Shown here one piece after another: positions 44,028 to 52,423 of a stretch of 64,000 bases of DNA (position 1 is the stretch's first letter; the number at the start of each line of letters is the position of its first letter). Position numbers and translations under genes: made by a program. The notes under the pieces are model-generated. The model saw only the letters and a list, made by a program, of their open reading frames with translations. It was not told where the DNA came from and made no database searches. This stretch comes from an uncultured Lewinella sp. (GTDB lineage Bacteria > Bacteroidota > Bacteroidia > Chitinophagales > Saprospiraceae): the NCBI GenBank assembly GCA_937873655.1, contig CALMYQ010000051.1, positions 40,342 through 104,341 of the forward strand, in the 5' to 3' direction.

Positions 44028-45806
44028 ATGACACTTGCTACACTTGACTGGACCATCATCGGGGCGTATTTCGTCCTGGTTTTGGCTGTAGGGCTGGCTG
44101 TATCCCGCAAAGCAGGCGACAGCGCCCAGGATTTTTTCCTCTCCGGCCGAAACATGGGCTGGCTGCTCCTCGGAGTTTCCATGGTAGCGACCACCTTTTC
44201 CGCCGATACGCCCAACCTGGTGACCGGCCTGGTCCGGGAAAGCGGGGTGGCCGGCAACTGGGGCTGGTGGGCGTTCCTGCTCACGGGCATGCTCACGGTC
44301 TTTGTGTTTGCCAAGCTCTGGCGGCGGGCCAACGTGATGACGGATATCGAGTTTTACGAACTCCGGTACAGCGGCGGTGCGGCGGCCTTCCTGCGCGGAT
44401 TCCGGGCCCTGTACCTGGGGCTGGTCTTCAACGTCCTCGTCATGGGAACGGTTTCCCTCGCGGCGGTCAAATTCGGGGGGATCATGCTGGGATGGCCCGG
44501 ATGGCAAACCCTCCTGATCGCCGGTTCCATTACGCTGGCCTATAGCGCATTCGGCGGCCTGAAAGCGGTAATTATCACGGATTTTGTCCAGTTCATACTG
44601 GCCATGATCGGCTCAATATGGGCATGCATTTACCTCCTGGGGCTGGATGAAGTAGGCGGTATCAGTAACTTGCTGACCCATCCGGAGGTCCAGGCGAAAT
44701 TGTCTTTTGTTCCTTCGCTGAAAGACCCCGCCGTTTGGGTGCCGGTATTGCTGGTGCCGCTGGCGGTGCAGTGGTGGGCTTCCTATTACCCGGGGGCTGA
44801 ACCCGGCGGCGGCGGATACATCGCTCAGCGGATGTTCTCTGCCAGGAACGAGCGGAACGCCGTAGGCGCCACGCTCCTGTTCAATATCGCTCATTACGCG
44901 CTGCGCCCCTGGCCCTGGATCCTGATCGCCCTGGCCTCGATCGTCGTATTTCCGGAGGTCAGGGATATCCAGGCGGCTTTTCCGGCTTTGGCGGCAGATA
45001 AACTGGGGCACGACGCAGCCTACCCGGCCATGCTCAGCAAATTGCCGGTCGGCCTCAAAGGACTTGTGGCCGCTTCGCTGATCGCCGCATTCATGTCCAC
45101 GATGTCAACCCAACTGAACCTGGGAGCATCGTACCTGGTCAACGATTTTTATCAGCGCTTCCTCAAACCCGACGCCAGTCAGAAACAACTGGTCAATGCA
45201 GGCCGGTTGTTCACCGTCGTATCCATGATCCTGGGTACGGCACTGGGCCTGGCGTTGCAGGATGCCACCACGGCCTTCAACCTGCTGCTCCTGTTGGGCG
45301 CCGGAACGGGATTGATCTTCATCCTGCGCTGGTTCTGGTGGCGGATCAATGCCATGACCGAGATCGTGGCCATGGTCTCCTCCCTGGTCATTGCCGGATT
45401 CATGACCTTCAGTCCGCTGGACCTTGAAGGCTGGCAAAAGACCGTCATCGGCGCGCTGCTGACCACCGTGGTCTGGATCGTGGCAGCCTTCTTTACGCCG
45501 CCGACCACCGACAGCAAGTTGTTTGATTTTTATAAGCGCATCCGGCCGGCCGGGCCCGGTTGGGAGGTAGTCCGCCGGCGGGCCGCCGACCAAGGCGTGG
45601 CGCTGCCGCAAGGCAAAGGTCAGTTGCCGCTGGAAATTTCCTGCATGCTGATCGGCTGCCTGACCGTGTACAGCGCCCTGTTCAGCACCGGATACTGGAT
45701 CTACGGCAAAACCGGTACGGCGCTGATCTTCACCGTATTGACCGCGTTGGGCGGGCTGTTCCTGTTCAGCGTCTGGAATAAACTGAAAACGGATGAGGCC
45801 TCGTAG
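44028..45806 (+). CDS. SSS family sodium:solute symporter
   Basis: This inner membrane symporter of about 592 residues belongs to the sodium:solute symporter family. It starts with LDWTIIGAYFVLVLAVGLAVSRKAGDSAQDFFLSGRNMGWLLLG and has about 13-14 membrane helices with the SSS stretches FSADTPNLVTGLVRESG, AYSAFGGLKAVIITDFVQF and LPVGLKGLVAASLIAAFMSTMSTQLNLGASYLVNDFY. The start at 44028 was chosen because the upstream in-frame stretch is not protein-like. The glycosidase gene begins 49 bases later, so a sugar substrate is likely. Na+ coupling fits the Nqr pump. Confidence 0.93.
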   Translation: MTLATLDWTIIGAYFVLVLAVGLAVSRKAGDSAQDFFLSGRNMGWLLLGVSMVATTFSADTPNLVTGLVRESGVAGNWGWWAFLLTGMLTVFVFAKLWRRANVMTDIEFYELRYSGGAAAFLRGFRALYLGLVFNVLVMGTVSLAAVKFGGIMLGWPGWQTLLIAGSITLAYSAFGGLKAVIITDFVQFILAMIGSIWACIYLLGLDEVGGISNLLTHPEVQAKLSFVPSLKDPAVWVPVLLVPLAVQWWASYYPGAEPGGGGYIAQRMFSARNERNAVGATLLFNIAHYALRPWPWILIALASIVVFPEVRDIQAAFPALAADKLGHDAAYPAMLSKLPVGLKGLVAASLIAAFMSTMSTQLNLGASYLVNDFYQRFLKPDASQKQLVNAGRLFTVVSMILGTALGLALQDATTAFNLLLLLGAGTGLIFILRWFWWRINAMTEIVAMVSSLVIAGFMTFSPLDLEGWQKTVIGALLTTVVWIVAAFFTPPTTDSKLFDFYKRIRPAGPGWEVVRRRAADQGVALPQGKGQLPLEISCMLIGCLTVYSALFSTGYWIYGKTGTALIFTVLTALGGLFLFSVWNKLKTDEAS

Positions 45807-45855
45807 GCGATAATACCGGGCAGGCCTCAGTTGAATCAATCCAAAACCAAAAGAA

Positions 45856-48510
45856 ATGAGATCCTGTATCTTGATTTTGATGCTGGCCATGCTGGCGGCA
45901 TGTCAAAAAAGCGGCAAGGATCCTTTGTACCAATCGGATGCTTTTACGCTTTATCCCGATCGGGTTGTGCAGGGAGACAATGAAGCCGTTGCGGTTTCGC
46001 CCAATGAGATCAGATCAAACTACAAAAGCCCGGCAAGCGCCAGTTTTTCACGGCTGGTGACCTTCAAGTTCAGCATCAACGAAAAGGATAACGAATCGCC
46101 GCCCGGTCAGGATCATTGGGTGCTGATCGGGGATGAACATGAGTCGCCCGTAATTGAATTCGGCGCCCCTGTGGATGCAAAGCCGACAACCCCGGTCGGC
46201 TTCCTGCCGCCCAATTACAACTACACCTTCCGGGTGGATCTGACGCCTGTGATCCGGCAGTTCGATGAGAAAGGATACTTCGAAGCCTATGACGGCAGCC
46301 GGGTGGCCAAGGCCGATTTCAAAGGGTTCTACATCGCCGGCGGGTCGGAGCCGCTGACCTGGGATTTTGTCAACCTGGATAGCCACGGCCTCAAACTGAA
46401 GGATTCCGGCAAGGGCAATATCTATACCATAACGGTCAGACTCAATCCATACGACCCGGATGAAAACCAGGATAAGACCTGGAAACTCGCCGCCAACCTG
46501 GGGCACAAACCCATGTACCGGTCCGATCAGCCCATTGTGGATGCCTTGTTCAATTTATCCCTGGAGGAAGCCGTAAAAAACATTGAACCGGACAGTACTT
46601 TCCGGACGGGCGCCAAATGGGGAGGCGTCTGGACACGCGATATCAGCTACAGCATTCTCCTGGCCTTTGCCTACCACGAACCGGAGGTTGCCAGGATCAG
46701 CCTGATGAAAAAGGTCAAACGCGATCGCATTATCCAGGATACCGGATCAGGCGGCGCGTGGCCCGTTTCTTCCGACCGGACAACCTGGGCCCTGGCTGCC
46801 TGGGAGATCTACAAGGTCACGGGCGATACCGATTGGCTCAAAAAAGCCTATGCCATTATCAAGAACACCCTGGACGACGATTACCAAACCCTGCTCTCCA
46901 CCCGGACCGGGATGTACACCGGAGAGTCGTCCTTTCTGGATTGGCGCGAACAAACCTATCCCAAGTGGATGAACAACGCGGATATCTTTGTTTCCGAAAA
47001 CCTGGGCACCAACGCGGTCCATTACCAGGCCCATATGATCCTGGCTGAAATGGCGAAGATCCTGGGCCAACCCTACCAGGTTTATGAAGGCCGCGCCGAA
47101 AACATCAAAAGCGGGATCAATCAATACCTGTGGATGGATCAGAAGGGCTTTTACGGGCAGTATCTCTACGGCCGGCCCAACCTCAGCCTCTCGCCTCGCT
47201 CCGAAGCGTTGGGGGAATCCCTGGCTGTTTTGTTCGACATCGCCGGCGACATTCAGTCAGCCTCCATCTTTCAGAATATGCCGGTTACGCCTTTCGGGGT
47301 GACCTGCATTTACCCGCAGATCCCCGGAATCCCGCCCTACCACAACAATGCCGTCTGGCCTTTTGTCCAATCCTATTGGAATCTGGCGGCGGCCAAGGCC
47401 GGAAATGAGGAAGCGCTCAATTTCGGGCTGGCAGCGCTGTACCGGGCGGGCGGTTTGTTCCTGACCAACTATGAGAACTTTGTAGCGGAAACCGGAGATT
47501 TCAAAGGGACCGAGATCAATTCAGACCGGATGCTCTGGAGTATGGCGGGCAACCTGGCCATGGTACACCGGGTTTTTATGGGAATGTCTTTCGAACCCGA
47601 TGGGATTCAGTTCCGGCCTGCCATTCCAAAGACCTATCCGGGAACCAAGACCCTGACCAATTTCAAATACCGCGCGGCAACCCTTGATATTATCGTAAAC
47701 GGGACGGGCAACCGGATTCAAACCATCAACCTGGATGGAAAACCCCTGGCCAACGCATTCCTGCCGGCGGATGTGACCGGCCGCCATGCGATTGAAATTG
47801 TCATGGCCGGCAATGATTTCGGCGGCGAAGGCATCAACCTGCAACCGGTCCGGTTTTCTCTCCCCAATCCGCAAACACGCGAAAACGGCCAGGATATCCG
47901 CTGGGATCCCGTTAAAGGCGCCGAATACTACCTGGTTTATCGCGACGGCGAAGTGATGGGCAGAACGAGCGATGCGCACTACGCGGTGACTTCCCCCTCC
48001 GCAACGGAATACAAGATCTCCGCCGTTGATTCCAGCGGCGTGGAATCGTTCACCAGCGAGCCGGTGATCATGATGCCGTCTTCCGCGCTCATGGTCATTG
48101 AGGTTGAGGGGTTTGCCGCCCGGTCGGGGTTGCCGTACTCCAATTATTCCGGGAAGGGGTTTGTCGAAATCTCTAACGAAAGAAACAAAAGCGTTGCGAT
48201 CCGGTTTTCGGTCGATGAATCCGATTATTACCAGCTGGATTTCCGGTATTCCAACAGCAGCGGCCCCTGGAATACGGACAACAAATGCGCCATCCGGAGC
48301 CTGTATCTCAATGACGTCTATGCCGGGGTTCTGGTTTTTCCGCAACGCGGCCAGAATGAATGGTCCGACTGGGGATTCTCCAATTCCTATACCTTCAAAC
48401 TGGACAAGGGCCGGCATACCATCCGGCTCGTCCTTGAACCCTGGAATACCAACATGAATGTCGATATCAATACGGCCATGCTGGATTATCTCAGGATCAT
48501 TAAACATTGA
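45856..48510 (+). CDS. Six-hairpin glycosidase-like lipoprotein with C-terminal CBM-like domain
   Basis: This 884-residue lipoprotein (lipobox MLAAC, Cys16) has an N-terminal beta-sandwich that resembles a carbohydrate-binding domain (about 45-200) and an alpha/alpha six-barrel glycosidase-like domain (about 225-590; TGAKWGGVWTRDISYSILLAF, YTGESSFLDWREQTYPKW, PHNNAVWPFVQSYWNLA-like, EINSDRMLWSMAG). A fibronectin-like part (about 670-735) and a CBM6/35-like C-terminal domain (about 740-884; YYQLDFRYSN, HTIRLVLEPWNTNMNVDINTAMLDYLRI) follow. The barrel is of the GH63/GH15/trehalase type. The exact family and substrate cannot be fixed by eye. The context suggests alpha-glucan or trehalose-like sugars. 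Confidence 0.85.
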   Translation: MRSCILILMLAMLAACQKSGKDPLYQSDAFTLYPDRVVQGDNEAVAVSPNEIRSNYKSPASASFSRLVTFKFSINEKDNESPPGQDHWVLIGDEHESPVIEFGAPVDAKPTTPVGFLPPNYNYTFRVDLTPVIRQFDEKGYFEAYDGSRVAKADFKGFYIAGGSEPLTWDFVNLDSHGLKLKDSGKGNIYTITVRLNPYDPDENQDKTWKLAANLGHKPMYRSDQPIVDALFNLSLEEAVKNIEPDSTFRTGAKWGGVWTRDISYSILLAFAYHEPEVARISLMKKVKRDRIIQDTGSGGAWPVSSDRTTWALAAWEIYKVTGDTDWLKKAYAIIKNTLDDDYQTLLSTRTGMYTGESSFLDWREQTYPKWMNNADIFVSENLGTNAVHYQAHMILAEMAKILGQPYQVYEGRAENIKSGINQYLWMDQKGFYGQYLYGRPNLSLSPRSEALGESLAVLFDIAGDIQSASIFQNMPVTPFGVTCIYPQIPGIPPYHNNAVWPFVQSYWNLAAAKAGNEEALNFGLAALYRAGGLFLTNYENFVAETGDFKGTEINSDRMLWSMAGNLAMVHRVFMGMSFEPDGIQFRPAIPKTYPGTKTLTNFKYRAATLDIIVNGTGNRIQTINLDGKPLANAFLPADVTGRHAIEIVMAGNDFGGEGINLQPVRFSLPNPQTRENGQDIRWDPVKGAEYYLVYRDGEVMGRTSDAHYAVTSPSATEYKISAVDSSGVESFTSEPVIMMPSSALMVIEVEGFAARSGLPYSNYSGKGFVEISNERNKSVAIRFSVDESDYYQLDFRYSNSSGPWNTDNKCAIRSLYLNDVYAGVLVFPQRGQNEWSDWGFSNSYTFKLDKGRHTIRLVLEPWNTNMNVDINTAMLDYLRIIKH

Positions 48511-48608
48511 GCAGCGTTTTCAGCCGGGAAAACGAATTAAAAGCGGATCTCTTTCGAGCAAGTCAAAGTTCGATTTTGTTATTCGAATAACCAAAGACCG
48601 AAGATATC

Positions 48609-51161
48609 CTATTTCCGGACAAACCTGCGGATTTCCCGGGCGCCCGAAGCATCCGACAAAACAGCGTAATACACGCCCGGCTGAAAACCGGCCAGTGAGA
48701 TTTCCAGGGTCAATTCGCCGGTGACATCCATGTCCAGCATCGGCTGACCAAGAACGGAAAGGACCTGAAGCCGGGTGAACAGCGGAATATCCCAGCTGAT
48801 GCTTATCTCTTTTTCCGCCGGATTGGGGGACAACCGGATCCGGTTTTCCAGATTTGCTACCTTTTCGACCGAACGGATGGGCGAATATTCGACCTTGCCG
48901 TCCATGTCTACCATGTTGAGGCGATAGTAGCGGGTACCGTGGCTTGTTGGCGCCCATGGATCGGAATAATCATAAGCGGCAAAGGGCGTGTTTTGCGCCG
49001 GAACAGTTGCAACCGGCACAAAGGAACGGCCCGATTCGGACCTTTCGAGGATATATTCCCGAACCTGGTTCTCCGCCTGTGTTTCCCAGTGTAACCGGAC
49101 AGATTTAGCGGAGTTGACTGCTTCAAACCGGGTGAGTTCAAGGGGCAGCACCAGGCCGCCGGCCAACCAGATGCTGAAAGAACGGGGCGGCAATTGGATA
49201 TACATTGAATTGGGAACACCTCCTGAATTGGCCGACACCACGCCGTAAGGGAACGGCGAACTGCCCATGACCCGGTTGAATTGGGTACCTACCGGCGCGT
49301 CGGTCGTATTCAACTCGTGGTCGACTTTAAGGGTCGTATTCCCGAAATTGATGGCAACCAGGACATCCTTGTTGGAGATCCCGCCGCTGATCTGGTAAAT
49401 GAGGGCCTTATCGGCGCTTCCGCTGATATAGTTGCTCTGGCGCGAGGTGCTGTGACGATTGAGGTACTCCACCTGCGGTGCGAGATAGATGTTGTTTTTG
49501 TGGATCTGGATCAGGGAGTCGATCCGGGATTTGAGGTTGACGACGGGATAATTGTCCGGCGCAATGCCGAAATATTCAGGATAAAAAACGCACGGCAAGC
49601 CCACCTTGTTGTTGGTCAGGATATAGGCGTAGGCCAGAATGGGGTCCTCGAGTACCGGCTGGTCCGAATCCCTGAAATCGTGGTTATTGATGAAGGTGAT
49701 GGCATTGAGGCCGCTGCCGCCCGCGCCGTCGACGATGCCGGACTGGAAGATATTGCGGGTGTCGTAATTGAAGCTGTAGTGATATTGATCGCAGGCGTCC
49801 TTCAGGGCTTGCCGGAGGGCAAAATCAAAAGCGCGGATATTGACCGACGCGCTGTTCATATTGCTGTAAACACTGCCGATCCAGTTGGTCAGCGTGAAGG
49901 GGTTGGAATCGAAATATTCCCCGACCACCAGCTGCGGACTGATGGCCTGTCCGGCCAGGTAGTCCATCAGCTGACCGACGAAGCTCGGGTTGAAATGTTT
50001 GACGGCGTCCATCCGGAATCCGCGGATGCCGACGTCCGTCCAAAGCCATTTGGACCAGGCGTTGAGCACATCCCGGGTGATCTGCCGGTCCTGATCGTAA
50101 TCGTAAAAGAACCACAAATAGTCCCAGTCGCCCTCCAGCCAGGTATAGGAAGCATTGGCGCTGTTGGGTTTGAAATGTTCGAAATTCATGGCGCCCTGCC
50201 CTGACGGCAAACTGGTAAAATCGGTATAGGTCTGATAGTTGACGTAGGTGTTCAGGTCGACATTGAATCCGCCTGCCGGGCCTTCCGGGTCGTACCAGAT
50301 GCCGTAGATCCGGTGGTCGGTATAGCCTTCGTCGTTGCTGTAATAAATGTAGAGATTGTCGGTTGCATTAAAATCACCGGCGGTCAGATTGAGGTGAAAT
50401 TCGTCCGTCAGGCAGCCCAGGCCGTCGATATGGGCGTTCATATTCCGGCCCAGAAAGATATCGTTGTTGCCCTCTCCGCAATCGCCGCCGCCGTTGGGCT
50501 CAGATTCGCTCAGATCCGTCAGGCTTTGCCAGCCGACCCGGTCTGTTTGCATGTAAACCCGATAGTGTTTGTTTTGAAAACTGGAATGGCCGCTTTTGGA
50601 GCTGATCTTGAAATAAAAATCGCCGGGTCCGAAGGGTGTTCCGTTGCCGATCGGGATAACTACCCGGTACCGGTCGGTTGGAAAGGGTTGTTTGAGGACG
50701 GTGCTGCCGTTGTAATCGTAATATTGGGTGATATAATCCCGAAGTGCGGGGTTATTCTCCGCATTTCCGCCGTCGCGATGGTTGTATACCACGTCGGCTA
50801 CAGCCTGAATGCCGTTGGTATTTAGCGCGGAGATCAACGTATTGACCTGGGCCTGGGTGCCGAAGCCTGTAGGGCCTTCACCGGCCAGCCCGATGTCGTA
50901 AAGGTCTTTGGGGTCGTATCCGTTGCTGCAGGAACCGAAACTCGCCCGGCTCATGGGCGGCAGCCAGACGTAGGTAAAGCCCGCCGATCCCAGGGTTGCG
51001 GCTTTGGTCTGGAGGGTTGATGCCCAGGATGCGCCGGAATAGCCGTTGCAACCATCCTTGGGATAATCCCAATACCATCCCTGAAGCATGAAATCCTGTG
51101 CATTTGAATCGGGGAGGAAGCTCCATAGAAACAGAGCCTGAAAAAGAATTATTCTCTTCAT
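48609..51161 (-). CDS. Secreted GH13 alpha-amylase with T9SS sorting domain
   Basis: This 850-residue exported alpha-amylase should cleave alpha-1,4-glucans outside the cell. It has a signal peptide (1-21, ending NAQ) and a GH13 barrel with ADVVYNHRDGG (about 120), nucleophile Asp in GFRMDAVKHF (about 386), acid/base Glu in VVGEYFD (about 414) and the third Asp in FINNHDFRDSD (about 494). An insert at about 135-320 holds an extra beta domain. The amylase C-domain is followed by a fibronectin-like region and a T9SS sorting domain (about 775-850; RLSPNPAEKEISISWD, GVYYAVLSDASGAREIRRFVRK). It converges on the glycosidase gene; together with the symporter they form a glucan-use group. Confidence 0.95.
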   Translation of the reverse strand: MKRIILFQALFLWSFLPDSNAQDFMLQGWYWDYPKDGCNGYSGASWASTLQTKAATLGSAGFTYVWLPPMSRASFGSCSNGYDPKDLYDIGLAGEGPTGFGTQAQVNTLISALNTNGIQAVADVVYNHRDGGNAENNPALRDYITQYYDYNGSTVLKQPFPTDRYRVVIPIGNGTPFGPGDFYFKISSKSGHSSFQNKHYRVYMQTDRVGWQSLTDLSESEPNGGGDCGEGNNDIFLGRNMNAHIDGLGCLTDEFHLNLTAGDFNATDNLYIYYSNDEGYTDHRIYGIWYDPEGPAGGFNVDLNTYVNYQTYTDFTSLPSGQGAMNFEHFKPNSANASYTWLEGDWDYLWFFYDYDQDRQITRDVLNAWSKWLWTDVGIRGFRMDAVKHFNPSFVGQLMDYLAGQAISPQLVVGEYFDSNPFTLTNWIGSVYSNMNSASVNIRAFDFALRQALKDACDQYHYSFNYDTRNIFQSGIVDGAGGSGLNAITFINNHDFRDSDQPVLEDPILAYAYILTNNKVGLPCVFYPEYFGIAPDNYPVVNLKSRIDSLIQIHKNNIYLAPQVEYLNRHSTSRQSNYISGSADKALIYQISGGISNKDVLVAINFGNTTLKVDHELNTTDAPVGTQFNRVMGSSPFPYGVVSANSGGVPNSMYIQLPPRSFSIWLAGGLVLPLELTRFEAVNSAKSVRLHWETQAENQVREYILERSESGRSFVPVATVPAQNTPFAAYDYSDPWAPTSHGTRYYRLNMVDMDGKVEYSPIRSVEKVANLENRIRLSPNPAEKEISISWDIPLFTRLQVLSVLGQPMLDMDVTGELTLEISLAGFQPGVYYAVLSDASGAREIRRFVRK

Positions 51162-51335
51162 GATAGTCGCTTTAAAGGGGCAAAATAAGACTTTTTTGCC
51201 AAAATAGCCCTGCTGACGGTGAAGCGGCAGGTTATCCTGAAAAGCGACAAAAGGGCATTTGAGGGTTGCGGATCAAGGCAATAAGGACGCAGGGATAAAA
51301 TCCAGGCAGCCGGGAACGGGCTTAACGGCGTTCAA

Positions 51336-51385
51336 CATGCCGCAGGTATGCTATGAGAGGGTCATATTTGCATAACTGCGGCATG
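51336..51385. repeat. Intergenic inverted repeat
   Basis: Arms CATGCCGCAGGTATGC and GCATAACTGCGGCATG pair at 15 of 16 positions around an 18-base loop. It lies in the 258-base gap between the amylase start and the DUF697 gene end and lacks a T run. It looks like a single copy of a palindromic intergenic element. Confidence 0.6.
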
Positions 51386-51419
51386 CCGGTTCGAGCCTGG
51401 AAGAGACTGGGAATGAGGT

Positions 51420-52127
51420 TTATACCCCGAATTTTTCGATCAGGCGCTGTTTCATCTGCAGGAACTCCTCATCGGTGATGATGCCCTGGTTCTTCAGGTC
51501 GCTGAGTTCTTTCAACCGGGAGACGATCTCATCCTGGGAGGCTTCCTGGCGAACGCCTGCGGCAGCGGGTTCCTTCGCAGGCTGCGCCGGTGCGGGTTCC
51601 TTTTTATCATCTTCCTCCTTGCGGAGTTGTTCGGCAACTTTCTTACCCTTTTCGAATTTTTCCTTATAAGCTTTTTTCAGCCGTTCGGTATCGAAGTCGA
51701 GGATGGTGCCGCCCAGTTCGAAGTGCTTTTTGAAAACCTCGCCGAGGGCGTAAGTACTGGCGCCGTTAAGAATGGACACGGCCACGCCGCCTATGATGGT
51801 ACCGATGCCCGGGATCAGCTTGATGACGCTGCGCGCGCCTGCTTTAGCCAGTGTCGAGCTGGTCAGGGCCGTCACGATGGCCTTGCCCGACGTATCGGAA
51901 AAGTCCTTCTCGTATACCTTGCACAACTGGCGGATCATGTCCAGTTGGACAGCGCTTACCGCCAGCACGTCGGCTACGGGCAGCGGAATGACCACGCTCA
52001 TGCCCATCGACCAGATCATATGGTTGCGAATAATGGAATCCGCGTGTTTGGAACGTTCCTTGTTCGGACTGCTCATAACGGTATTTTTAATTGCTTTGCC
52101 TGCGTATTTTAAAATCTGCTTTTTCAT
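51420..52127 (-). CDS. DUF697-like membrane protein with SHOCT domain
   Basis: This 235-residue protein has a DUF697-like part with hydrophobic, glycine-rich helices (about 45-140; WSMGMSVVIPLPVADVLAVSAVQLDMIRQLCKVY, SVIKLIPGIGTIIGGVAVSILNGASTYALGEVF). A charged, Lys/Glu/Pro-rich linker and a C-terminal SHOCT motif follow (about 200-235; EIVSRLKELSDLKNQGIITDEEFLQMKQRLIEKF). SHOCT helices usually mediate oligomerisation of membrane proteins. The start at 52127 (MKKQILKYAGKAIKN) is chosen as more protein-like than the longer frame. The function is unknown. Confidence 0.85.
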   Translation of the reverse strand: MKKQILKYAGKAIKNTVMSSPNKERSKHADSIIRNHMIWSMGMSVVIPLPVADVLAVSAVQLDMIRQLCKVYEKDFSDTSGKAIVTALTSSTLAKAGARSVIKLIPGIGTIIGGVAVSILNGASTYALGEVFKKHFELGGTILDFDTERLKKAYKEKFEKGKKVAEQLRKEEDDKKEPAPAQPAKEPAAAGVRQEASQDEIVSRLKELSDLKNQGIITDEEFLQMKQRLIEKFGV

Positions 52128-52244
52128 GATTCTATCGAGTATCCGGATATATAACACCCCGGATTACAAAATTCCTTCAATATTACGCATTTATTGCCGT
52201 TTTGTCCAGTTTTTCTCGACCATCACAAGGCCGGAAACGATGAA

Positions 52245-52423
52245 AACAATTTATTCGATTGTCCGATTGACCCGAATGTTTCGATTGATTCGATTGGGGT
52301 GGCCAAATGACGGATGCCCAATCCAATCAATCGAATCAATCGAACCAATCGAAAGAATCGAATCAATCGACTCAATCGACTCAATCGAATCAATCGAACC
52401 AATCGAATCAATCGAATCAATCC
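52245..52423. repeat. AATCGAATC 9-bp repeat array with inverted arms, overlapping a stop codon
   Basis: From about 52325 to 52423, eleven 9-base units (AATCGAATC and variants AATCGAACC, AATCGACTC, AATCGAAAG) run in tandem. The first units form an inverted repeat with CGATTGATTCGATTGGG (52282-52298), pairing with 52317-52333 at 16 of 17 positions. The TGA stop of the alpha-2-macroglobulin gene (52417-52419) is part of the array (GGATTGATTCG on the minus strand). Confidence 0.85.

Noticed and set aside
48578..48591. 14-bp perfect palindrome GTTATTCGAATAAC between the glycosidase and amylase genes
   Set aside because: It lies between two convergent 3' ends, has no T run, and is short enough to occur by chance.
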